From: an uncultured Eubacteriales bacterium
GTDB taxonomy: Bacteria > Bacillota > Clostridia > Oscillospirales > Oscillospiraceae
Direction: 5' to 3'
Assembly: GCA_900321335.1 (NCBI GenBank)
Contig: ONVR01000245.1
Coordinates: 1 to 6,060 of the forward strand
Length of the DNA: 6,060 nucleotides
Shown here: in pieces, positions 1 to 5,781 of the stretch
Numbering within the stretch: the first letter of the stretch is position 1
How the letters are laid out: the number at the start of each line of letters is the position of its first letter
Made by a program: the position numbers and the translations under genes
Notes under the pieces: generated by a model
Seen by the model: the letters and a program-made list of their open reading frames with translations, nothing else
What the model was told of the DNA's origin: nothing
The model's database searches: none

Positions 1-325
1 AGGTATTTCTATTGGTACGCGCTTTATCTACATCGGAAATATGCACAGCGCCCGATACCCGTTCCTCTGCTCCCGTCGCCCTCTGACGAAGACCAGGTGG
101 TTCGACCCTTGGCACGCAACGCATGCTTCCCCGGGCCGGTATCATCTCTCGGTGCTGCTATTGAGTTTTCTCCCCCGCGGGGCGCGTGTCATCTCTCCCG
201 TCGTAATCAGGTTGCCCTATGGGCTATGTCATCCGCGTATTGCGGGTCGTATCCTCCGCCCCGGCCCGCACAAAGCCGGAACGGATATAGAGGTGATTGG
301 GGTATTGGAGGGTATATAACCACGG
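1..325 (-). ncRNA. Candidate structured RNA or leader (no gene seen)
   Basis: No ORF here resembles a protein, but the DNA is dense in self-complementary segments. In plus coordinates, an 8-bp perfect pairing (132-139 with 261-268) encloses about 120 bases. Inside it are short hairpins GCCC-TAT-GGGC (214-224) and CCGC-GTATT-GCGG (233-245) and the palindrome CCCCGCGGGG (173-182). Hairpins are followed by a repeated word: TATCATCTCTC, TGTCATCTCTC, TGTCATCCGCG. A GAG-AAAA-CTC hairpin can form on the minus strand. I choose minus because the neighbouring gene runs that way and a possible promoter lies at 313-342, but strand is uncertain. I could not match it to a riboswitch class I know; the cobalamin core motifs seen elsewhere in the window are absent. 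It could also be the leader of a gene beyond the left edge. Confidence 0.35.
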
Positions 326-342
326 TCATTGACCGTTGGCAT
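313..342 (-). promoter_or_regulatory. Possible promoter with palindrome in the spacer
   Basis: On the minus strand ATGCCA (337-342) and TATATA (313-318) are 18 bases apart. The spacer contains an odd palindrome of 15 bases, ACGGTCA-T-TGACCGT (322-336), which covers the stop codon of the upstream gene. The -35 match is weak. If real, it would transcribe leftward through the structured region at 1-312, and the palindrome would be a natural operator site. The promoter role is inferred; only the palindrome is certain. Confidence 0.25.
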
Positions 343-757
343 CGTCAGCTTCGCCCGGTTCCTGTTTGTTCTTTTTGCGCATCATGCGCGCCTCGATCTT
401 CTTTTGCCGCTCCGCCCGGTACAGCTCCTGCTGGCGGGCGTACTCTTCCCGATACCGCCGGGACCGCACAAGCTCCGGCGACCCCGCCGGATAGGTATAA
501 CCGAGCCGCCGCAGGACCGCCCGCCAGCTTCCAAAGCGCGAGGCGACGCTCTGGGCGCCGGGGACCTCGCACATCTGCGGGGCATGTCCCAGGGCTTTCG
601 CCACGGCGTGGACGTGCCGGAGCAGTTCCTCGTCTGAATCCTCTCCGTGCAGGCGTTCAAACGTCTCATCCTGCTTTTTCAGCACGGCCCGGGTCCGCTG
701 CTCCATCTTCCGGCGGTACCACTCATAACCGTTGAAATGCTTCTGATTCGTATCCAC
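326..757 (-). CDS. Homing-endonuclease-associated-repeat protein
   Basis: A 143-residue basic protein. Residues about 42-88 match the homing-endonuclease-associated repeat: a helix, then LGHAPQ, then FGSWRAVLRRLGY. This small helical module is usually found beside HNH or LAGLIDADG nucleases and is thought to help bind DNA. Residues about 97-130 are a highly charged, Arg/Lys-rich helix or coiled coil. No HNH, GIY-YIG or LAGLIDADG motif is present, so nuclease activity is not supported; a stand-alone DNA- or RNA-binding protein is more likely. The start is taken as GTG at 757 because AGGAGGGA (764-771) lies 6 bases before it; the TTG at 763 would abut the ribosome site with no spacing. It sits directly downstream of a cobalamin riboswitch and its terminator, so it should be made when cobalamin is low. 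Its link to B12 biology is unknown. Confidence 0.8.
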   Translation of the reverse strand: MDTNQKHFNGYEWYRRKMEQRTRAVLKKQDETFERLHGEDSDEELLRHVHAVAKALGHAPQMCEVPGAQSVASRFGSWRAVLRRLGYTYPAGSPELVRSRRYREEYARQQELYRAERQKKIEARMMRKKNKQEPGEADDANGQ

Positions 758-813
758 AGACAATCCCTCCTGTCGGTTTTATGGGGGTCTGTGGAGATCT
801 CGTCCCATGCGGC

Positions 814-850
814 AAAAAACTGCCGCGTCCCATACGGAACAGCGGCAGTT
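814..850 (-). terminator. Intrinsic terminator after cobalamin riboswitch
   Basis: On the minus strand, AACTGCCGC (850-842) pairs perfectly with GCGGCAGTT (826-818) around a 15-base loop, and six T residues follow (819-814). It lies about 45 bases past the end of the riboswitch and about 43 before the ribosome site of the next gene. This is where the expression platform of a transcription-attenuating riboswitch is expected. I did not resolve the competing antiterminator pairing. Confidence 0.85.
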
Positions 851-895
851 ACCCGGTTGCTTCTGTGGAGAGTACCCGCCCACTGTTCTCTTGCC

Positions 896-1087
896 GTATT
901 GCAGCGCCGAATATTCTGACTTGCGTTCCGGGAGCGTATCGCTCCCACGTCCACGACCTGCCTTCTCATGGGCTTGCCCACAATGACGGACGTCTGTCCC
1001 AGCTCGATTCGAGCCTCGGTCATGGCCTTACGCGCACAGCACCGGTCGTGTCGGGTTGCCCCTTCTTCCTCAGCGCCGCGGCAATAC
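896..1087 (-). ncRNA. Cobalamin riboswitch, full-length architecture
   Basis: The minus strand shows the cobalamin-aptamer landmarks in order. First is a GAGGAA segment with a GGGG-CAA-CCC hairpin. Next is ACGACCGGTGCTGTG, resembling the CCCGCnGCTGTG core. Then comes the peripheral arm GTCATTGTGGGC...GCCC...GAAGGC (987-960), matching the GCCACTG...GGGAAGGC element. A perfect 7-bp hairpin follows (946-930). Last is AAGTCAGAATATTCGGC (922-906), the B12-box-like 3' core. Closing helices are clear: GTATTGC (1087-1081) with GCAATAC (902-896), and GGCGCT with GGCGCT just inside. It starts at the base after the stop codon of the DUF4430 gene and feeds into an intrinsic terminator. It is therefore an internal switch for the last gene, predicted to turn it off when cobalamin is bound. 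Adenosyl- versus other cobalamin preference cannot be told. Confidence 0.85.
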
Positions 1088-2275
1088 CTATTTTATTTCT
1101 GTTGTGATTTCGCTTTTCTCGGCGCTCTGCCAGGGCTCGACGCCGATATCTTCGCCCAATCCCACGCAGCTGTAGCTCCATACGATGACGTCACCGTCAC
1201 AGACCTGATAGCGCGAGCTGCCGTAATTGGGAAACCACCCGTTTACTTTATACATCCAGCCGGACTGGGGTCCGCATTCCCGCTCCGCCAGACCGGCAAG
1301 ATTCTCTATGTAGTAGCCGCTGAGATTTACAGCGTAGTCGTAACTGATCTCAATTCCATTTGACAAGCAGGTCCGCCGCAGAATGTCATACGCCGAATCG
1401 CCGCTGGTGAAGGACACTCTGGTCGCCGGCAATACGATGCCGCTCTCCGGGATCGCATTTGCTTTCTCCGGATTCAGCTCGTCCAGATGATCCAGAACCG
1501 CGTCGCAGCGGATCTCCAGGGTGCAGGTCAGGCCCTCCGTATCAGACGGGACGGCGATCGTCTCCGTCTCCGCCCGGCGCTTGTCCAGAACAGCCTGCAG
1601 CTGCTCCGGTTCAAAGAGCAGCCCACCCTTTTCAATCAGCCGGTTCAGCAAAAACTCCCGCAGATCCGAAGACATGATCCGGTTGAAGGAAACGGTTTGC
1701 GCATCTTCGCCGTTGAGAACGACAACCCGGTCCCCGGGCACGAGGGTGTACGCCCGCTCCCCGCAGTTCATAGACGGCATGCCGTCAAAGACGCTGACCG
1801 TGACCGTTCCATGGTAGGCTTCCACGGACATTACGGTTTTTTCCGCCATTGCTATATGCACGCCGTCGGCCAGAATCTGCAGTTTCGGCTCCGTTACACC
1901 TTCCGCGGCCTCAAAGACAGCCGCTCCGTCCGTTACACGCACGGCGGCGCCGTCCGGGGTCAGTGTTTCCATCTCAATCTGGCTGCCGCCGTCTATGGAT
2001 ACCAGCGCCTCACTGACGACCGACGCCTGGCAATAGGCGTCGGCGCCCGTGACCAAGGCATCGTCCTGCTGGAGACCGATGTCCTTTTTCAGCACATATG
2101 CCATGCCATCCCGCAGGACGCTCACGTCCCCCGTAACCTGTTGGACACTTGCCAGGGAGCCTTTGGAACCTTTTCGAAACCAGCGGCCGTTTGTATCCGA
2201 CAGGAGCACACCTGCAGCCACAATGGCCAGGATCAGCAGGATAACGATCAAAACCCGATACTGTTGTCTTTTCAT
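1088..2275 (-). CDS. Membrane-anchored FecR-like/DUF4430 surface protein
   Basis: A 395-residue protein with one N-terminal membrane segment (about residues 8-25) after a short basic start, so the rest should lie outside the cell. There is no lipobox cysteine. Residues about 41-200 resemble a FecR-type beta domain: VQQVTGDVSVLRDG, a central SIDGGSQIEME strand, then VPGDRVVVLNG. Residues about 250-372 fit DUF4430, the domain related to the C-terminal part of transcobalamin: a TLEIRCDAVL opening strand, SAYDILRRTC, and the diagnostic SGWMYKVNGWFPN followed by CDGDVIVWSYS. Family knowledge links DUF4430 to corrinoid-binding surface proteins, but many members are uncharacterised. ATG at 2275 has an AAGGTGA ribosome site 9 bases upstream. 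It is third in the operon after the kinase and regulator and is flanked by cobalamin riboswitches, which makes a corrinoid-related surface role plausible. Binding itself is not shown by the sequence. Confidence 0.85.
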   Translation of the reverse strand: MKRQQYRVLIVILLILAIVAAGVLLSDTNGRWFRKGSKGSLASVQQVTGDVSVLRDGMAYVLKKDIGLQQDDALVTGADAYCQASVVSEALVSIDGGSQIEMETLTPDGAAVRVTDGAAVFEAAEGVTEPKLQILADGVHIAMAEKTVMSVEAYHGTVTVSVFDGMPSMNCGERAYTLVPGDRVVVLNGEDAQTVSFNRIMSSDLREFLLNRLIEKGGLLFEPEQLQAVLDKRRAETETIAVPSDTEGLTCTLEIRCDAVLDHLDELNPEKANAIPESGIVLPATRVSFTSGDSAYDILRRTCLSNGIEISYDYAVNLSGYYIENLAGLAERECGPQSGWMYKVNGWFPNYGSSRYQVCDGDVIVWSYSCVGLGEDIGVEPWQSAEKSEITTEIK

Positions 2276-2305
2276 CGCTCAGAATCACCTTATCATATCC
2301 ACCGT

Positions 2306-2333
2306 AACCGCTCCGTAACTTTTGGAGCCGGTT
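2306..2333 (-). other. Intercistronic hairpin
   Basis: In the gap of about 95 bases between the regulator and the DUF4430 gene, AACCGCTCC (2306-2314) pairs with GGAG-C-CGGTT (2324-2333) with one bulged base. No T-run follows on the minus strand, so it should not terminate transcription of the operon. It may affect mRNA processing or stability or adjust expression of the downstream gene. Only the inverted repeat is certain. Confidence 0.4.
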
Positions 2334-2370
2334 TTCCCGTTATTTTTTCTTCTTTTCGATCTTTTTACGA

Positions 2371-3177
2371 TTATTTCAAATACGTTCCGCCAAATCGATC
2401 CTGATACATCTGTTCCAGATACGCATGGGTCTCCTCCGCCCAGGAGTAGTCGTTCATGTATTCCCCGTTGTAGCGCTCCCACTGATGATTGCGCAGAAGA
2501 TCGAGCAAATCACACTCCACCAGCGACATATCCAGGTATTTCCCTTTGGCCGAGCTTTTAAGAATCTCCTCGATCCCCGCCTGCTTGAGTTCCTCCCGAA
2601 GCCGTGCCATGGTCATCCGAAACAGACTGGTATCCGTGCGATCCTTCTCCGGCCAGATGATCTCCATCGCCTCTCTTGCGGTTAGTACGGCGCCGCGCTT
2701 ATCCACAAGCAGGGCCAGAAGCTCCCGGGGCTTTTCCCGCTTGAACGTGAACGGTTTATTGTCCACATACACGAGAAACGGTCCCAGGGTCTGGAAACGC
2801 ACGCGCTTTTTCAGGCGCCCCGACAAAAGCGTTACCCTGTCGAGGATATCCTTCACATCTTCCCGCGTATAGGGCTTGAAGACGTAATAATCCGCCTTCA
2901 TATTGATAAAATCCTCCAGATACTGTTTGTGCCCGGTAAGAAACACAATAATGACATCCGGATTTTGTTCCCGAAGCCGCTTTGCCAGCTCCACACCGTT
3001 TATCCCCGGCATTTCAATATCCAGCAGGGCGAACTCCACCGTGTGACTCTCTGCGTATCGCAGGGCATCCGCCGCCGACTCGAACTCACCGACCAGCTCG
3101 ATCTCCGGATGATCCTCACATAAATCCTTGAACTGGAGCATACTCCACAGCTCATCGTCAACCAAGATCGTCTTCAT
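2371..3177 (-). CDS. Response regulator with SARP-like output domain
   Basis: A 268-residue cytoplasmic regulator. Residues 1-118 are a receiver domain: acidic pair D7/D8, phospho-acceptor D53 in LLDIEMPG, switch residue T81 in FLTG and conserved K101 in FKPY. Residues about 125-218 form an OmpR/SARP-type winged helix (LGPFLVYVDNKPFTF, then KPRELLALLVDKRGAVLTAREAMEIIWP). Residues about 219-266, with RYNGEYMNDYSWAEE, resemble a short bacterial transcriptional activation (BTAD-like) region. This output is unusual beside LytS-type kinases, which more often pair with LytTR or AraC outputs. ATG at 3177 is preferred over the TTG at 3180 because GGAGGAGG (3184-3191) is then 6 bases away. The gene overlaps the kinase 3' end, suggesting translational coupling. 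Targets are unknown; its own promoter palindrome is one candidate. Confidence 0.92.
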   Translation of the reverse strand: MKTILVDDELWSMLQFKDLCEDHPEIELVGEFESAADALRYAESHTVEFALLDIEMPGINGVELAKRLREQNPDVIIVFLTGHKQYLEDFINMKADYYVFKPYTREDVKDILDRVTLLSGRLKKRVRFQTLGPFLVYVDNKPFTFKREKPRELLALLVDKRGAVLTAREAMEIIWPEKDRTDTSLFRMTMARLREELKQAGIEEILKSSAKGKYLDMSLVECDLLDLLRNHQWERYNGEYMNDYSWAEETHAYLEQMYQDRFGGTYLK

Positions 3178-4948
3178 CAAAGTCCTCCTCCTTCAGTTTG
3201 GGAATCGTGATGGTTGCCTCTGTTCCGTCTCCGGGACTGCTTTTGATCGCAACCGAACCGTTCACCATGATCTGCAGCCGCTGTATGGCGTTGTTCAGGC
3301 CCAGTCCGTGTCCTCCTCTTTGGTCGTACGGCAAGGTGGTATCAAAGCCCACTCCGTCATCTGCGATCCGTATCATATAGCTGTCCGCCGTCTCCCACGT
3401 GGCGATCGTCAGGGTTCCCACATCCATTTTCGGCGCGATCCCGTGCTTTACGGCGTTTTCAACAAAGGGCTGAACCGACAGGGGCGGGATTTCAAAATCG
3501 TCGATCCGGATATCATAAGAAACCCGCAGTCGCGGCCGCAGATGTGTCAGCTCGATATTCAAGTACGTTTTTATGTGCGTAAGCTCCAGGGCGAATGGAC
3601 AGAGCTCGGTACTGCTCAGCGCGTCGATGTTATAGGCCAGATACTTATTGAACCTGTAAACCATTTCCTCCGCCTCATCCGGGTCATACTGAATCATGGA
3701 TCGAATCGTGGTCATCACGTTATTGATAAAATGGGGTTTGATCTGATTGATCATGAGCCGGATCTTACCCTCATTCAACTCCCGCTCCAGATTCAGCTGC
3801 CGCTCCAGATGATCGTAGGCGGACAGCAGCGCCACCACCGTCTGCATGAGAATAAAAACCAACGCACCCAGGGTTTCAGGGCGAATATGCCGCACCATCG
3901 TCTCTCCGATGTGGGTAAACGTTCCCGTCAGTTCGCTTACGATCAGAATGATCAGGCCAATCGCCAGCATGACTCGATTCCGCTCTCTGAGCATTTCCTT
4001 TTCCCGCAGCAGTCGATAAAGACAGAACCCAAAAACGGCACAGTAGACAACACAGGTCATGTTTCGCACAACCGGCAGGAGCGATGGCGGTCCATAGCTC
4101 CAGGCTGCAGTACTGATCGCTGTGAACAACAGACTTCCCCATGCCAGCGCGTTACACTGTCTCTTTTTCTTCGTTTTAGCGGCATTCCTCCAATACAGGC
4201 AATACAGGGCCGGCTGCAGACCGTGAATCATTCTGCTTGCTGTAAGCAGCACGTAGTACGCATGAAGGGTCCTGTCTGCCGCGGCAATTTTACAGATCCC
4301 GCCGATGCCAAAAAGAGCGATCAGGATTCCCAGATAAAAATAGTTCACCGTCTCCTGTCTGCCGGTAAAACTCATGAGCGAAAAGAGCAAAACGAGCAGG
4401 CCAATAAACAAAATTGCAAGATTGACCCAACGGTCATAGGACACCATCGTATTGCCGTACATCATCAGCTCACCATAGGTTCCCAGGAGCACCTCTCTGA
4501 CCATTCCCGTTTGGAAGGGATCCGGGCCGGTAAAAACGAGGGAAATCTCTTTTCCCGCATTTTCCGGATTTAACCGGATGTAATTCCACCTCGAAAGCGG
4601 TTTTTCATCCGGCCGGGAAGCATTGGAATAGATCACTTCCCCCTCTGCATCCGCGGTAAGGTACGCATCTGTGGTGTATACGGCAAGATACGTCCCCTGG
4701 TGAATCAGCCGGGGCAGGCGGTTTTTCAATATCACTTTCCCCTCCGAATCCGGACGGATGTATGCCGGGAGACTTGCGACCCTGGAATCCTCGCCCGTAA
4801 AAGACGTCCATCCGTCATACCGGATCAGATTTTCATCATAGACGGGTTCTCCGTCGATCGTGTTCGCCTCTTTAGCCGGGATAAGCATTATAATAAAAAC
4901 AACAAGGATCAGAGCAGCGGCAAACAGCGGCTGCCACTTTTTTCTCAT
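3158..4948 (-). CDS. 7TM sensor histidine kinase, LytS/HisKA_7TM type
   Basis: A 596-residue membrane kinase. A first membrane segment (about 8-24) is followed by an extracellular domain of about 145 residues that looks like the beta-sandwich of 7TMR-DISM sensors. Seven further hydrophobic segments come next (about 174-193, 203-221, 230-250, 266-284, 293-313, 326-342, 358-377). A coiled linker leads to the His_kinase domain with H406 in NQIKPHFINN, where family members usually have NPHFLFN. The ATPase domain has N498 in FVENAVKHG, the G1 box DDGVGF (530-535) and the G2 box GGHGLGLNN (545-553), so it should be active. The C-terminus is acidic (EEDFDEDD). ATG at 4948 has GAGGAG 9 bases upstream. 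It is the first gene after a cobalamin riboswitch and overlaps the regulator it presumably phosphorylates. The ligand is unknown; a corrinoid or the co-transcribed surface protein is an inference. Confidence 0.93.
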   Translation of the reverse strand: MRKKWQPLFAAALILVVFIIMLIPAKEANTIDGEPVYDENLIRYDGWTSFTGEDSRVASLPAYIRPDSEGKVILKNRLPRLIHQGTYLAVYTTDAYLTADAEGEVIYSNASRPDEKPLSRWNYIRLNPENAGKEISLVFTGPDPFQTGMVREVLLGTYGELMMYGNTMVSYDRWVNLAILFIGLLVLLFSLMSFTGRQETVNYFYLGILIALFGIGGICKIAAADRTLHAYYVLLTASRMIHGLQPALYCLYWRNAAKTKKKRQCNALAWGSLLFTAISTAAWSYGPPSLLPVVRNMTCVVYCAVFGFCLYRLLREKEMLRERNRVMLAIGLIILIVSELTGTFTHIGETMVRHIRPETLGALVFILMQTVVALLSAYDHLERQLNLERELNEGKIRLMINQIKPHFINNVMTTIRSMIQYDPDEAEEMVYRFNKYLAYNIDALSSTELCPFALELTHIKTYLNIELTHLRPRLRVSYDIRIDDFEIPPLSVQPFVENAVKHGIAPKMDVGTLTIATWETADSYMIRIADDGVGFDTTLPYDQRGGHGLGLNNAIQRLQIMVNGSVAIKSSPGDGTEATITIPKLKEEDFDEDDLG

Positions 4949-4963
4949 ACCAATCCACTCCTC

Positions 4964-5006
4964 AAAACAAAAAGCAGGCCGCCGGCAATGCCGGATGACC
5001 TGCTTT
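4964..5006 (-). terminator. Intrinsic terminator in kinase operon leader
   Basis: On the minus strand AAAGCAGG (5006-4999) pairs with CCTGCTTT (4978-4971). An inner CCGGC-ATT-GCCGG hairpin (4994-4982) sits inside, and a T-rich tract with one G interruption follows. The kinase ribosome site lies immediately after it. Its place between a cobalamin riboswitch and the first gene marks it as the switch's off-state terminator. Confidence 0.88.
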
Positions 5007-5020
5007 CCTTACGATCTGAT

Positions 5021-5062
5021 CTGTGCTGGCGCCCGATACCCCTTGCGCCGAAAACCGCACAG
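5021..5062 (-). other. Large hairpin between aptamer and terminator
   Basis: CTGTGC (5021-5026) pairs with GCACAG (5057-5062), and inside it GGCGC (5028-5032) pairs with GCGCC (5045-5049). A further pairing, GGTCAA (5079-5084) with TTGACC (5108-5113), lies between it and the aptamer. These are probably parts of the expression platform, possibly the antiterminator or a loop that contacts the aptamer; the exact role is not determined. Confidence 0.5.
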
Positions 5063-5110
5063 TTATTCCACGCACACAGGTCAAGGTATGTGCATGGATC
5101 TCTCCCGTTG

Positions 5111-5203
5111 ACCGGTGTGTATCTGACTTATCTCCCAAAGGAGCATCACAGTACCCTGCGTGCGAGGCTTCTCACCTCATTCCACTTTAAACACCCTATT
5201 ACC
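5111..5203 (-). ncRNA. Compact cobalamin riboswitch (kinase operon leader)
   Basis: The minus strand carries core cobalamin-aptamer motifs in order: GTGGAAT (5185-5179), the hairpin GAGGTGAGAAGCCTC (5178-5164) matching GGTGnAAnnCC, GGGTACTGTGA (5156-5146), and AAGTCAGATAC (5129-5119). GGTGT (5195-5191, minus sense) pairs with ACACC (5118-5114) to close it. Between the ACTGTGA and AAGTCAG motifs there is only a short CTCC-TTTG-GGAG-type hairpin (5143-5132). The long peripheral arm with the GCCACTG...GGGAAGGC element is missing, so this is a reduced form. It is followed by a terminator and the kinase gene, predicting repression of the whole operon by cobalamin. Confidence is lower than for the second switch because fewer elements are present. 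Confidence 0.75.
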
Positions 5204-5258
5204 GGGCCGTACCGATCAGGAACATGATTCACTTGTGAGCATTTTCATCTGCTTTTAT

Positions 5259-5287
5259 ACTTTACACCCAATTGGGTTTTCTGTCCA
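5259..5287 (-). promoter_or_regulatory. Probable operon promoter with palindromic operator
   Basis: Minus-strand TGGACA (5287-5282) and TAAAGT (5264-5259) are separated by 17 bases. The spacer contains the perfect 12-base palindrome ACCCAATTGGGT (5266-5277). Transcription would begin near 5252 and run into the cobalamin riboswitch, giving a leader of about 300 bases. The palindrome is placed where a repressor or activator dimer could act. The -10 match is moderate, so the promoter is inferred. The palindrome followed by TTTT on the plus strand could alternatively be a weak stem of another kind. Confidence 0.45.
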
Positions 5288-5327
5288 GATATGATTTGTC
5301 CGGCAACGTGGATCTGGGGCGGATGCG

Positions 5328-5753
5328 TTATACGGTCCACTCTTCATTTTCGGTCGTCCCGGGCCGCAAAAACTCCACAAAACGCGTCACATGCTCCGGT
5401 ACATGATGACGCCGCCAGGCCATGACCACAGTCCCGCTCAAGGCCCATTTGACCGGCAGGTATGTCAGCTTCATGGGCGACGCGGGGGTATCGAACATCT
5501 TACTGTCAATGGAAAAGCCCTCTCCCCGTCCAACACGTGTTGCAAGTAGTGCATAGGAACTGACAAACCGCACGTCCCCCGGCACGATCCCGTATTCCCG
5601 GCACACAGCTTCCGACCAGCGGCGCTGCGTCGGTGATTCGATCAGCAGCGTCTGCCCTGTCAGTGCCTGCAGACCACCGGATCCCCATTGCGGCGATACG
5701 ATAAAAAACAGCGGCGTCATCCGGGCTGGCCGGAGCATGCATGTCATCGCCAA
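5328..5753 (-). pseudogene. LysR-type regulator remnant, C-terminal half only
   Basis: The 141 codons encode the second half of a LysR-type effector-binding domain. PLFFIVSPQ is followed by LQALTGQTLLIESPTQRRW, then SSYALLATRVGRGEGFSIDS, and it ends in a helix VTRFVEFLRP. A full LysR protein is about 290-310 residues with an N-terminal helix-turn-helix; here neither the DNA-binding domain nor the first effector lobe is in frame. A TGA stop lies immediately before the TTG at 5753, and no credible ribosome site precedes it. The minus strand upstream in another frame encodes VPNIAQVFNGGQTR, which resembles the first lobe of the same family, hinting at a frameshift plus deletion. The methyltransferase promoter now occupies that area. 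I call it a decayed gene; an intact unrelated small protein is unlikely. Confidence 0.65.
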
Positions 5754-5781
5754 TCAGATGCATCCGGCTTTCTGATCTCGT

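Noticed and set aside
85..120. tRNA-like GGTTCGACCC segment
   Set aside because: It resembles a T-arm, but no acceptor, D-arm or anticodon arm can be placed around it.
173..245. CRISPR array from the repeated TGTCATC words
   Set aside because: The repeats are too short, unequal in spacing and embedded in hairpins; there are no direct repeats of CRISPR length.
1..325. A third cobalamin riboswitch at the left end
   Set aside because: GGGCAACC and ACGACGG look a little like the core of the other switch, but the ACTGTG and AAGTCAG motifs and a closing helix are missing.
97..735. Plus-strand ORF of 212 codons across the left region
   Set aside because: It is Pro/Arg/Ser-rich like random GC-rich reading, is antisense to the repeat protein over half its length, and has no good ribosome site.
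679..1023. Minus-strand ORF of 114 codons
   Set aside because: It runs through the cobalamin aptamer, its terminator and the start of the next gene; the RNA motifs explain the sequence better.
1487..2404. Plus-strand ORF of 305 codons
   Set aside because: It is antisense to the FecR-like/DUF4430 gene, with low-complexity composition and no recognisable family.
3128..4573. Plus-strand ORF of 481 codons
   Set aside because: It is the antisense shadow of the histidine kinase; it has no domain pattern, and the minus frame has clear catalytic motifs.
4700..5227. Plus-strand ORF of 175 codons
   Set aside because: It is antisense to the kinase N-terminus and covers the riboswitch and terminator; there is no protein signature.
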